Positions 17,679 to 26,960 of a stretch of 64,000 bases of DNA are shown here, in pieces. The position numbers and the translations under genes were made by a program. Each line of letters begins with the position of its first letter. Within the stretch, counting starts at the first letter, position 1. Below the pieces are notes generated by a model, which worked only from the letters and a program-made list of their open reading frames with translations, was not told the origin of the DNA and did no database searches. The DNA lies in contig JBNMQC010000003.1 of the NCBI GenBank assembly GCA_051277445.1, positions 35,097-99,096 of the forward strand. Direction: 5' to 3'. The stretch comes from Bermanella sp051277445 (GTDB lineage: Bacteria; Pseudomonadota; Gammaproteobacteria; Pseudomonadales; Oceanobacteraceae).

Positions 17679-18929
17679 ATGCCTGAATTCTTAACCGTTA
17701 TCATCATTGGTCTGGCATTTGCTGGGCTGCTGTTTGTTATCCTTGAAGATGTGATTCATATTAACAAGGCTCAAACGGTACTGTTTTTCGGCACGCTATC
17801 TTGGCTGCTGTTGTTTATGTTTTCGGGCCATGAAGAAAATCATGCGATTGTGATTGAAGGCTTATATGAAAATATAGCGGAGATCGCAGGCTTGTGGTTG
17901 TTCTTGCTCGCTGCCATGACCTTTGTGGTGTATTTAAATAAAAAAGGCCTGATCGAAAGTCTGATTTACCGCTTTTTGCCACAACAAATCAGTGAGCGAA
18001 AATTACTGTTTTTTATTGCCTTATTTGCCTTTGTCTTTTCATCGTTGGCTGACAATATTACCGCCACTCTTATCTCCATTGCTTTGATTTTATCCCTTAA
18101 GCTTGAAACGAAAAAAACCATACGATTTGCTACCGTAGTGGTGTTTGCGGTGAATTCAGGCGGTGTGGCGATGATCACGGGTGATGTGACAACGCTGATG
18201 ATCTTCTTGCAGGGTAAGGCCAGTATTTTAAATCTTCTATTATTGTCATTGCCTGCTTTGATCGCTGTTATCGCGTTAGCGTCTTTACTCAGCTTTTCGC
18301 TTAAAGAGACGATTCATATTCAGATGAAAAAAGATAACCACGAGCCGGTGGATGTGGCCATTGCCATTGTGTTTGTGCTGACCATTCTAGGCACGATTGC
18401 TAGCAACATCTTATTTGATATACCACCGGTATTAACCTTTTTGTTTGGTTTGTCTGTTATGTTTTTGGTGGCTCGAGCTTACGGCGAAGACACTGAAAAT
18501 GACCCAATTCTTAACTATATTCGTCAAATTGAATTCGACACCTTACTGTTCTTCTTGGGTATTTTGCTATTGGTTGGTGCATTAAAAGAAATTCATGCAT
18601 TAGAAAGTTTTGTGCGCATTTATGATGTGCTGCCGATCTGGATGGCCAATTACGTGATGGGTATTCTCTCAGCCATAATCGATAACGTGCCCTTAACGGC
18701 TGCCCTGTTAAAGTCTGATGTGACGATGAATGTACAGCAATGGTTATCGCTCACCTATGCCGTGGGTGTGGGCGGCTCTATGTTAATTATTGGCTCCGCT
18801 GCGGGTATTGTGGCCATGAGTAAAATAGAAGCGCTTACCTTCATGAGTTACTTTAAGTATTTTATCCTACTGTTTTTTGCCTACACCCTAGGGTATGGTG
18901 CCACCATGTTAATGGGTACACTTTTGTAA
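17679..18929 (+). CDS. nhaD: NhaD-type Na+/H+ antiporter
   Basis: A 416-residue polytopic membrane protein with about eleven hydrophobic segments. Charged and polar motifs typical of the NhaD branch of the ion-transporter superfamily are present: SSLADNITATLISIA near residue 125, VNSGGVAMITGDVTT near 160, and a second internal-repeat DNVPLTAALLKSDV near 330. NhaD exchanges Na+ (or Li+) for H+ and fits a marine organism. The start at ATG 17679 is preferred to an in-frame GTG at 17667. radA follows after 28 bases, so the two may be co-transcribed. Confidence 0.82.
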   Translation: MPEFLTVIIIGLAFAGLLFVILEDVIHINKAQTVLFFGTLSWLLLFMFSGHEENHAIVIEGLYENIAEIAGLWLFLLAAMTFVVYLNKKGLIESLIYRFLPQQISERKLLFFIALFAFVFSSLADNITATLISIALILSLKLETKKTIRFATVVVFAVNSGGVAMITGDVTTLMIFLQGKASILNLLLLSLPALIAVIALASLLSFSLKETIHIQMKKDNHEPVDVAIAIVFVLTILGTIASNILFDIPPVLTFLFGLSVMFLVARAYGEDTENDPILNYIRQIEFDTLLFFLGILLLVGALKEIHALESFVRIYDVLPIWMANYVMGILSAIIDNVPLTAALLKSDVTMNVQQWLSLTYAVGVGGSMLIIGSAAGIVAMSKIEALTFMSYFKYFILLFFAYTLGYGATMLMGTLL

Positions 18930-18957
18930 CGAGATAAGTAAGCGAGGCTCAGAGGAT

Positions 18958-20331
18958 ATGGCAAAACGTAAGGTGGCATACGTATGCAGTGATTGCGGGT
19001 CGGATCACAGCAAGTGGCAAGGGCAATGCGGTGCCTGCGGCCAGTGGAACACCTTACAAGAATTTACTGTGTCTGCGTCTAAGTCAGCATCTGTTCGTGA
19101 AGGCTATGCTGGCAGTGCCAGCGGTGGCATGGGCGTGAATAAAATAGTGAAACTAAACGACGTTTCATTGGAGGCCTTGCCCCGTTTTAGTTCTGGTATG
19201 GCGGAGTTTGATCGCGTCCTCGGTGGTGGCCTGGTGCCAGGCTCAGTGAATCTTATTGGTGGCCATCCAGGTGCGGGTAAATCTACCTTACTTCTACAAA
19301 CTATGTGTTACTTAGCGGAGCACATGCCAGTATTGTACATCACAGGTGAGGAGTCTCTTCAGCAGGTGGCATTGCGGGCTCAGCGCTTAAATCTCCCTAC
19401 CGATAAATTGCAAATGCTTGCTGAAACAGACGTTGAGCAAATCATTTCCATTGCCAAAAACCATACGCCAAAAGTCATCGTCATTGACTCGATCCAAGTG
19501 ATGCACACTCCGGGTGTGGAGTCGGCACCGGGCAGTGTGTCACAGGTGCGTGAAAGTGCGGCGTTTTTAACGCGCTTTGCCAAGCAAAGTAATACGGTTT
19601 TATTTTTAGTGGGTCACGTGACCAAAGACGGCTCATTAGCTGGGCCAAAAGTGTTAGAGCACATGATTGATTGCTCCATCATGTTAGAGGGTGACAGCGA
19701 CAATCGTTTTCGTACTTTGCGCGGCATCAAAAACCGTTTCGGTGCGGTGAATGAATTAGGCGTGTTTGCCATGATGGAAACCGGCTTAAAAGAAGTGAAG
19801 AATCCAAGCTCCATATTCTTAAGCCGTTCGGACCAACCGGTAAGTGGTTCCAGCGTCATGGTGGTTTGGGAAGGCACCCGTCCGATCTTAGTTGAGATTC
19901 AGGCGCTGGTCGATGAAAGCCATTTTGGCCATCCAAAGCGAGTGGCGGTGGGTTTAGACCAAAACCGTTTGAGTATGTTGTTAGCGGTGATGCATCGTCA
20001 TGGCGGCATTCATTGTGGTGATCAGGATGTTTACATTAACGTAGTGGGTGGTGTGAGGGTCAGTGAAACCTCTGCGGATTTAGCCTTGTTGATGTCTGTG
20101 CTTTCGAGCTTTCGGGACCGTCCATTGCCACAAGATATGGTGATCTTTGGTGAAGTGGGATTGTCCGGTGAAATTCGCCCGGTACCCAGCGGTCAAGATC
20201 GCTTGAAAGAAGCGGCAAAACACGGTTTTAAGCGGGCAATTGCCCCTAAAGCCAACATCCCAAAAGGCGGAATTCCAGGGATGCAGGTAATGGCCGTGGA
20301 ACATATTTCCCAGGCCCTAGAGATCATCTAG
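18958..20331 (+). CDS. radA: DNA repair protein RadA
   Basis: RadA/Sms (457 residues), a RecA-like helicase that processes recombination intermediates and drives branch migration. The N-terminal zinc finger uses C10, C13, C24 and C27 (CSDCG and CGACG). Walker A (GGHPGAGKST) lies near residue 102, the RadA-specific KNRFG motif is at 258-262, and the C-terminal third is the Lon-like domain (VGGVRVSETSADLALL). Length and domain order are normal. Confidence 0.97.
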   Translation: MAKRKVAYVCSDCGSDHSKWQGQCGACGQWNTLQEFTVSASKSASVREGYAGSASGGMGVNKIVKLNDVSLEALPRFSSGMAEFDRVLGGGLVPGSVNLIGGHPGAGKSTLLLQTMCYLAEHMPVLYITGEESLQQVALRAQRLNLPTDKLQMLAETDVEQIISIAKNHTPKVIVIDSIQVMHTPGVESAPGSVSQVRESAAFLTRFAKQSNTVLFLVGHVTKDGSLAGPKVLEHMIDCSIMLEGDSDNRFRTLRGIKNRFGAVNELGVFAMMETGLKEVKNPSSIFLSRSDQPVSGSSVMVVWEGTRPILVEIQALVDESHFGHPKRVAVGLDQNRLSMLLAVMHRHGGIHCGDQDVYINVVGGVRVSETSADLALLMSVLSSFRDRPLPQDMVIFGEVGLSGEIRPVPSGQDRLKEAAKHGFKRAIAPKANIPKGGIPGMQVMAVEHISQALEII

Positions 20332-20343
20332 TGCCTACATGAG

Positions 20344-20712
20344 TCACGTGTCCCCGTGCTCAGAAATTAACGCGGTTAATTCGCGCTCTACACCCTCATC
20401 CGAGCCCACATTCAGCTCGACTAAACGTTTGAGCAGTGTAATGCTGTCTAGGTCAATGAACCCGCATTGGCAGCCCACATAGTCGGGGGTGGTGTGCACA
20501 AGATTGCACTCCATCTTAATGTGGGTGTGGTCAGCTAAGCGAATATCCACCATAAGGGGGTTGCCGGGATGAATGCTCCACACATCAGGTTGCTTGAATA
20601 GGACGCCGTTGAGGCTGATATCGATTAAGTCCACGGGCCAAGTGTGATTACCTTGGCTGACCGTGGTTTGAGCATCGAAAGGGATGCGTGTGAAATGGCG
20701 ATGTTCAGACAT
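20344..20712 (-). CDS. PilZ-domain c-di-GMP receptor (PA4608/MapZ-like)
   Basis: A 122-residue single-domain PilZ protein. The c-di-GMP-binding signature is complete: an RxxxR element (R5, R9 in RHFTR) and DxSxxG at residues 31-36 (DISLNG). The C-terminal helix region (IDLDSITLLKRLVELN, then ERELTAL) closely resembles Pseudomonas aeruginosa PA4608/MapZ, which controls a chemotaxis methyltransferase; that partner is not in this window. A strong AGAGGAG ribosome-binding site precedes the start. It is convergent with radA, the stops 12 bases apart, and lies downstream of ettA on the same strand. A GGDEF/EAL protein is encoded nearby at 22502. Confidence 0.88.
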   Translation of the reverse strand: MSEHRHFTRIPFDAQTTVSQGNHTWPVDLIDISLNGVLFKQPDVWSIHPGNPLMVDIRLADHTHIKMECNLVHTTPDYVGCQCGFIDLDSITLLKRLVELNVGSDEGVERELTALISEHGDT

Positions 20713-20743
20713 GTTAGCTCCTCTAACGAGGAGCGTGTCCTCG

Positions 20744-22408
20744 TTAATTTAAACGCTTGTACTTGATGCGTTTAGGCTGGTCAGCTTCTGCACCAAAGCG
20801 ACGTTTGCGATCTTCCATATAGTCTTGGTAATTACCTTCCATAAAGTACAGTTGGCTCTCACCTTCATACGCAAGAATGTGGGTGGCAATACGATCCAAA
20901 AACCACCTGTCATGTGAAATAACAATAGCACAACCTGGGAAGTTCAGTAGGGCTTCCTCTAGGGCACGAAGGGTTTCCACGTCCAAGTCATTGGATGGTT
21001 CATCCAATAACAACATGTTGGCCCCTTGTTTTAATACACAGGCAAGTTGCAAACGGCCACGTTCACCACCGGATAGCTCGCCCACACGTTTCTGCTGGTC
21101 ATTGCCTTTAAAGTTGAAGCGTCCACAGTAGGCACGAGAACTGGTTTCGTAATTGCCAATTTGCAGCATATCGTGACCATCGCTGATGCATTCCCAGACC
21201 GTCTTGTTGTCATCGAGCTGATCGCGCAACTGCTCAACAAACGCGGTTTTAACGGTGGAACCAATGCGGATATCGCCGCTATCTGGCTGTTCAACCCCCG
21301 CCACCATGCGGAATAAGGTGGATTTACCGGCACCATTGGCACCGATCACACCGACAATGGCGCCCGGCGGAATCTTCGCGCTAAAGTTGTCGATGAGTAG
21401 TTGATCGCCAAAGCTTTTGCTGACGCCATCAAATTCCACCACTAGGTCACCTAAGCGTTCACCGGGTGGAATGAAGATTTCGCTGGTCTCGTTGCGCTTT
21501 TGAGTTTCTTGGCTGTTGAGTTCATCAAAGCGGGCAAGACGGGCTTTGCTCTTGGCTTGGCGTGCTTTTGGGTTAGAGCGTACCCATTCTAGTTCGTGTT
21601 TAATGGTGCGGTCTAATGCTGACTGCTGTTTGCTTTCCTGTTCAAGGCGGGCTTCTTTTTGCTCAAGCCAGCTCGTGTAGTTACCTTCAAATGGAATACC
21701 GTGGCCACGGTCCAGTTCTAAAATCCACTCAGCACAGTTATCTAGGAAGTAACGGTCGTGGGTGATGGCCACTACGGTGCCAGGGTAATCTTCTAAAAAG
21801 CGCTCAAGCCAGCCGACTGATTGGGCGTCCAAATGGTTGGTGGGTTCGTCTAATAACAGCATGTCTGGTTTGCTGAGTAATAAACGACAAAGCGCCACAC
21901 GACGACGCTCACCACCGGACAGCTTGGTGACGTCTGCATCCCACGGAGCCAAGCGCAATGCTTCGGCCGCACGCTCCATGATGTTATCAATGTTATGGCC
22001 ATCGTTGGCTTCGATGATGGCTTCAAGACGACCCTGTTTTTTGGCCAGTTTGTCAAAGTCCGCTTCTGGGTCGGCGTAGTCCGCATACACTTGGTCAAGT
22101 TCAGCCATGGCATCGAATAATTCACGCAATCCATCTTGAACATTACCGCGAACGTCTTTGTTTGGGTCTAATTCTGGCTCCTGCGGTAAATAACCGATCT
22201 TAATGTCTGGCTGTGGACGCGCTTCACCGTTATATTCTGTGTCCACCCCTGCCATAATGCGCAGCAAGGTGGATTTACCGGCACCGTTCAAGCCCAACAC
22301 GCCGATCTTGGCGCCAGGGAAGAAGGATAAGGAAATGTCTTTAAGAATTTCGCGTTTTGGGGGAACCACTTTCCCCACTCGATTCATTGTATAAACGTAC
22401 TGAGCCAT
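20744..22408 (-). CDS. ettA: Energy-dependent translational throttle protein EttA
   Basis: EttA (554 residues), a soluble ABC-F ATPase that binds the ribosomal E site and gates entry into elongation according to ATP/ADP ratio. Two ABC domains are seen, each with Walker A (GLNGAGKST and GANGAGKST), signature (LSGGERRRV and LSGGERGRL) and Walker B (LLLDEPTNHLD and LLLDEPSNDLD). The linker between them is charged, and the EttA N-terminus (AQYVYTMNRVGKVVPPKR) is typical. No membrane segment is present. It is transcribed away from the GGDEF/EAL gene at 22502. Confidence 0.96.
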   Translation of the reverse strand: MAQYVYTMNRVGKVVPPKREILKDISLSFFPGAKIGVLGLNGAGKSTLLRIMAGVDTEYNGEARPQPDIKIGYLPQEPELDPNKDVRGNVQDGLRELFDAMAELDQVYADYADPEADFDKLAKKQGRLEAIIEANDGHNIDNIMERAAEALRLAPWDADVTKLSGGERRRVALCRLLLSKPDMLLLDEPTNHLDAQSVGWLERFLEDYPGTVVAITHDRYFLDNCAEWILELDRGHGIPFEGNYTSWLEQKEARLEQESKQQSALDRTIKHELEWVRSNPKARQAKSKARLARFDELNSQETQKRNETSEIFIPPGERLGDLVVEFDGVSKSFGDQLLIDNFSAKIPPGAIVGVIGANGAGKSTLFRMVAGVEQPDSGDIRIGSTVKTAFVEQLRDQLDDNKTVWECISDGHDMLQIGNYETSSRAYCGRFNFKGNDQQKRVGELSGGERGRLQLACVLKQGANMLLLDEPSNDLDVETLRALEEALLNFPGCAIVISHDRWFLDRIATHILAYEGESQLYFMEGNYQDYMEDRKRRFGAEADQPKRIKYKRLN

Positions 22409-22501
22409 AAGCTGTAAGTGCCCTTAAATTGGGTGGTGATGCTAGGAATAGCTGCAAATTAATAGATTAGGCAGCTAAACGCAAACTAGGTAGGGAAAAC
22501 A

Positions 22502-25500
22502 ATGTTGATTGATCGACTAATAACAATAAAAAAAGATTCTGTTCGATTGCTACTGGTGTTGTTCTTTTTGTTTTTATTGGCCACTCAGATAGCCTCTTTT
22601 TACATTCAATACGCCAGTGTCAAAGAGCATGACCAGTATGTACTTGATAAGACCTTATCGAGCTTAGCCAAGCAAACAGCTATCAGTGTGTATGCACAAA
22701 AGAACAGTATCCCCCCGATTCTCAGTCAATATCAATCAGCTATAGGTGACGTGATCATGGGTGAGTCGCTCACCAGTGCGCAGGTGCTAACTGAGGCATT
22801 CAATCGCACGTTAGTGGACTACCATGGATACCTTATATTGAATCGTCGTCTTGATATAGTTGCGTCACAGTACGATTCAGTATTTGAAGGGCAAATCAAT
22901 CAGATTACAGCATTTATAAAAGATCATACGCCTACCTATAGTGAGCCTGTGACATTGCTGGCCGATTTATTTGAAGGCGTTGGCAGCATTAATTTTATAT
23001 ATGATCTCGATGCATATATCGGGCAACCTTATTACTTGGTTGTGAGCCGTAAAACCCAAGTTTATAGCCGTATTATCGATGAAAATAACTATGGCAGCTT
23101 TCGTGTCCTAGTAACGGATACTCGAGATGGCCATATCATCGTCAGTACTGAAGATTTCCATCAGCAAAGTCGTGCACATAACATCAGTGATTACAGCGCC
23201 AGTATTCTAGGTGAACGTGATATTGACAATACGCCTTGGCGGTATGTGGCGGTTGAAAAAGAGGATTTTTCGCAAAAGCAGATAATGCACCTTCTTTTAC
23301 CCAAGGTTTTATTTATCGCGTTATATTTTTTGCTGGCATATATCACGCTTAAAATTATTGGCCGCATACACAATGAAAGCGGACAAAAAGTGGCCAAGTT
23401 CGATCGTAAATCTCAGCGAGCCGAACAAGCATTGGACTGTATCGATGAGGTAGTCATTACCACAACGCTCAAAGGTAAAATCATTTTCTGTAATAGCTCT
23501 GCCGGGCGCTGGTTAAAACAACAAGAAATCGACACAGTGATTGGTAAGCCCATTCATAAAGTATTTCCTTTTGAAGGGCTGCCTTGGCTAAAAGATTGGT
23601 CAGATAAGGATGATGAACCAGGTCTTACGCATTATGGGGAAGTACTGGTCGATTTTGATGGCAAGCTGATTACCTTAGATATCAACAAACACTTTTCTTA
23701 TTTAGAGAAAACCGTTCCGACTGTGATTTGGGTGTTAAGGGATGTCAGTCGCCAAGCGGCGGATCATGATTTATTAAACATTAGTCGTTCACGCTATCGC
23801 GCTTTATATAACGGCAGTGGTATTGGTATGTGGCATATTGATATTTCTTTAGTTCGCGAATGGTTAAGTAATATTAATACCTGCAATGTTTATGACTATA
23901 TCCAAAGTCACCCTAAAGAATTCACCGCATTGCGCTCTTCCTTTCATTTGATTGATATTAATGACGCGGCCTTAAAAATCTATAACGGTGCCAGCAAGAG
24001 TGAGATTTTGGGTAAGATCAGTGAATTATTTAAGCTATATAATAAAGATCTGATGATCGATATTGCTCAGAAAATTCATGAAAACCAAACACGATTTAGT
24101 ACAGAAATTAAATTTACATCACTTGATGGTATGCAGCATTATTACCTTGTTAACGGCACGCTTGATAGTGTTGGTAAAGATCAAGCGCTTCTCAGTTTTA
24201 TTAATATAAGTGATCGTATTGCCGCCGAAATGGCACTAAAAGAAAGTGAAAGCTTTTGGTCCAGTGTTATTGAATCACTGCCTGATCCTATATATGTGAA
24301 TGATTTAAATAATAAAGAGACGATTTATAATAGTCGCCATATCGGCGAGCTACTTGGCTACACATCTGAGCAGATCCGTAAGATAGGGCATTGGCGTGAG
24401 TTGCTGCATAAAGATGATGTTATTAAAGTGGACCCTGCTGTCTCGACGTTAAAAACATTAGAGCCGGGGCAGGTGAATGAAACCAGTGCGCGGGTTAAGC
24501 ACAGTGACGGCAGCTGGCGAATTATGCGTTTTCGCGACACTATTTTTACACGTGGTGACCTCCACGAAAGTCGATACTATGTGGGGCTCGCTCGTGATAT
24601 TACCGATGAAGAGTTCGCAAAGGAGCAGTTATCCCATAGTGAACGCCGTTATCGCTTATTAGCCGAAAGCATGCTGGATATTGTATTTACCTTAGATAAG
24701 GATTTAAACCTCAATTACATTAGTTCCTCTGTTAATCGCATTCTAGGCCATGATTCTGTCAGTGTTTTAAAGCATGGCTTGTCTTATATTATTAATGATA
24801 ATAGTTACCAGTATTTATATCGTGTATGCCAAGACGATCTCTCAGCTGCTATCCAAGGCGTCGAAGATTGCGTGCGCACATTTGATATTGATGTATACGC
24901 AGAAAATGGCCAGCCAATGATACTGGAAATTCAAAGCAGCATTTTGCGCAATGAAGCGAATGAAGTGGAAGGCATTTTGGCAACCGGCAGAGATGTGACG
25001 CAAAAACGGTTCATCGAAAAAGAAGCTCGAACTGCGTCAGAAGTGTTCGAAAATTCTTCCGAATCGATTATCGTGACTGAAGCCAATGGCCATATTAGTC
25101 GAGTAAATAAAGCGTTTACTCATTTGTCGGGTTATCAGCCCGATGATGTATTAAATAACAAACCGAATCTTCTTCTTTCACCTTCTACCTCCGAAAAAAC
25201 CATCAAAGAAATGAAAGCTGCCTTATTGAATGAAGGTTATTGGCAGGGTGAGTTGCAGTATATAAATAAACGTCAGGAGGTACGCCCAAGTTGGACGGGG
25301 ATTACAGCGCTAAAAGATGAAAACGGACAAGTGCAAAGCCATATCATTATTTCTTCCGATATTGCTGAACGAAAAATTACCGAAGCTCGCATAGAGCGCT
25401 TGGCATACTTTGATGGTCTAACTGGTTTACCAAATCGTTCGCAAATGCATGAAACCCTTGAGCGATTGATGCTTGATAAAAAACAAATCATCGCGCTTTT

Positions 25501-26707
25501 ATTTATTGACCTAGACCGGTTTAAACCCATCAACGACAGTATGGGGCACCCGGTGGGAGATAAAGTATTAAAAGAAGTGGCTAAGCGTTTAAGTAATGCC
25601 ATTAGACCGCAAGACTTAGTGGCGCGCATTGGTGGTGATGAATTTACCGTTATTATGTCTGGGTTAACAACCAGCGACGAAGCTGTCATTGAATCCATTG
25701 ACGTGTCAGAACGCATCCTCAAACAATTAGTGCAGCCATTCAAAATTGAAGATCGCCAATTATATTTAAGTTGCAGTGTAGGGGTGGCACTGTTCCCAGA
25801 AAATGCCGAAAGCGGTATGGACCTATTAAAAAATGCCGATACCGCCATGTACCATGCGAAAGCCATGGGTAAAAATAATGTGCAGTTCTATGCAGAGAAC
25901 ATGAATACCCACGCCATGGAACGTTTGGAGTTAGAAAATAATTTACACCTTGCATTAAGACGTAATGAATTTGAATTATTCTACCAAGCTCAATGGGACA
26001 CCATTGAAAATAAAATCTGCGGCATAGAATCCTTGCTGAGATGGCGTCGCCCTGGATTTGGTGTCGTAGGCCCAGATACTTTTATTCCTGTCATAGAAGA
26101 AACCGGCTTGATTGTGCCCATTGGTGAATGGGTATTACGCACCGCCTGTGAACAAATCATTGACTGGCAAGAGGCTGGGTTTATCGTGCCCAAGCTTTCC
26201 GTGAACTTAAGTGCTCGCCAGTTTAAAGATGCACAAATGCTGGACCGTATTTGCCGTATCGTGGATGAAACTGGGGTTGATCCAGAGCTGATTGAGCTGG
26301 AGCTCACAGAGAGTATCTTGATGGACGATGTGGACCGTGCCCTTGCAGTATTAAACGAAGCGCGGGCCATGGGCTTTCAACTGTCCATTGATGACTTTGG
26401 CACGGGTTATTCTTCTTTAAGCTATTTAAAGCAGTTCCCTGTGAATAACTTAAAGATTGATAAGAGCTTCATCAAAAACTTACCAGACAACCTAGAAGAC
26501 GCCCAAATTACGCGCACCATAGTGGCCATGGCCAATAACCTAGGCTTAGGGGTGATTGCCGAAGGGGTAGAAAAAGAAGAGCAGCAAACCTTTTTACAGC
26601 AGGTGGGTTGTCACAAGGTACAGGGCTATATGTATAGTTACCCAGTCACTGCGGATATTCTGGCCCATGACTTCTTAGATGCCGAACATGAGGCGTATAT
26701 GGATTAG
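22502..26707 (+). CDS. Membrane PAS-rich GGDEF/EAL c-di-GMP protein
   Basis: A 1401-residue predicted c-di-GMP turnover sensor. Transmembrane helices at about 14-36 and 264-284 enclose a periplasmic sensor region. About five PAS-like segments follow (roughly 305-415, 425-575, 590-705, 720-840, 850-965), several ending in a PAC-like GRDVT or ARDIT. The cyclase domain has an intact GGDEF at 1044-1048 and an RxxD inhibitory site (RPQD) five residues before it. The phosphodiesterase domain begins ESLLRW at 1176 (Glu kept, EAL reads ESL) and keeps NLSARQF, LTES, DDFGTGYSS, KIDKSF and AEGVE, so both activities may be present. It is monocistronic. Confidence 0.9.
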   Translation: MLIDRLITIKKDSVRLLLVLFFLFLLATQIASFYIQYASVKEHDQYVLDKTLSSLAKQTAISVYAQKNSIPPILSQYQSAIGDVIMGESLTSAQVLTEAFNRTLVDYHGYLILNRRLDIVASQYDSVFEGQINQITAFIKDHTPTYSEPVTLLADLFEGVGSINFIYDLDAYIGQPYYLVVSRKTQVYSRIIDENNYGSFRVLVTDTRDGHIIVSTEDFHQQSRAHNISDYSASILGERDIDNTPWRYVAVEKEDFSQKQIMHLLLPKVLFIALYFLLAYITLKIIGRIHNESGQKVAKFDRKSQRAEQALDCIDEVVITTTLKGKIIFCNSSAGRWLKQQEIDTVIGKPIHKVFPFEGLPWLKDWSDKDDEPGLTHYGEVLVDFDGKLITLDINKHFSYLEKTVPTVIWVLRDVSRQAADHDLLNISRSRYRALYNGSGIGMWHIDISLVREWLSNINTCNVYDYIQSHPKEFTALRSSFHLIDINDAALKIYNGASKSEILGKISELFKLYNKDLMIDIAQKIHENQTRFSTEIKFTSLDGMQHYYLVNGTLDSVGKDQALLSFINISDRIAAEMALKESESFWSSVIESLPDPIYVNDLNNKETIYNSRHIGELLGYTSEQIRKIGHWRELLHKDDVIKVDPAVSTLKTLEPGQVNETSARVKHSDGSWRIMRFRDTIFTRGDLHESRYYVGLARDITDEEFAKEQLSHSERRYRLLAESMLDIVFTLDKDLNLNYISSSVNRILGHDSVSVLKHGLSYIINDNSYQYLYRVCQDDLSAAIQGVEDCVRTFDIDVYAENGQPMILEIQSSILRNEANEVEGILATGRDVTQKRFIEKEARTASEVFENSSESIIVTEANGHISRVNKAFTHLSGYQPDDVLNNKPNLLLSPSTSEKTIKEMKAALLNEGYWQGELQYINKRQEVRPSWTGITALKDENGQVQSHIIISSDIAERKITEARIERLAYFDGLTGLPNRSQMHETLERLMLDKKQIIALLFIDLDRFKPINDSMGHPVGDKVLKEVAKRLSNAIRPQDLVARIGGDEFTVIMSGLTTSDEAVIESIDVSERILKQLVQPFKIEDRQLYLSCSVGVALFPENAESGMDLLKNADTAMYHAKAMGKNNVQFYAENMNTHAMERLELENNLHLALRRNEFELFYQAQWDTIENKICGIESLLRWRRPGFGVVGPDTFIPVIEETGLIVPIGEWVLRTACEQIIDWQEAGFIVPKLSVNLSARQFKDAQMLDRICRIVDETGVDPELIELELTESILMDDVDRALAVLNEARAMGFQLSIDDFGTGYSSLSYLKQFPVNNLKIDKSFIKNLPDNLEDAQITRTIVAMANNLGLGVIAEGVEKEEQQTFLQQVGCHKVQGYMYSYPVTADILAHDFLDAEHEAYMD

Positions 26708-26783
26708 CTGTTTATATAACGGCTTTACCCATTTTAGCCATACGTTTTATGCCTTTTTTAGTGGGCGATGTCTGATTATGGCT

Positions 26784-26807
26784 GGCTCAGCCCCTCGGGG
26801 CTGAGCC
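26784..26807. repeat. Perfect 11-bp inverted repeat between GGDEF/EAL gene and glyA
   Basis: GGCTCAGCCCC at 26784-26794 is followed after two bases by its exact reverse complement at 26797-26807, flanked by GCT and TAC. No T run follows, so it is not a clear intrinsic terminator. It resembles REP-type intergenic palindromes ending in CCTAC. Confidence 0.7.
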
Positions 26808-26960
26808 TACATGAACAATCCTCCACTCCCCTTGATACCCTTTCAAGTGCCAGTCTTGAGTGCTTGATGTACAATGCTGCCCAATTCCTCTTAGCTTGGC
26901 CGAAATAGGCTAATCTAAGGCTCACCAGCTTTAACCTTTAACTGAATCACGGGGACTATT

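Noticed and set aside
25273..25866. 197-codon minus-strand ORF inside the GGDEF region
   Set aside because: It is fully covered by the conserved GGDEF coding frame, so it is an antisense shadow.
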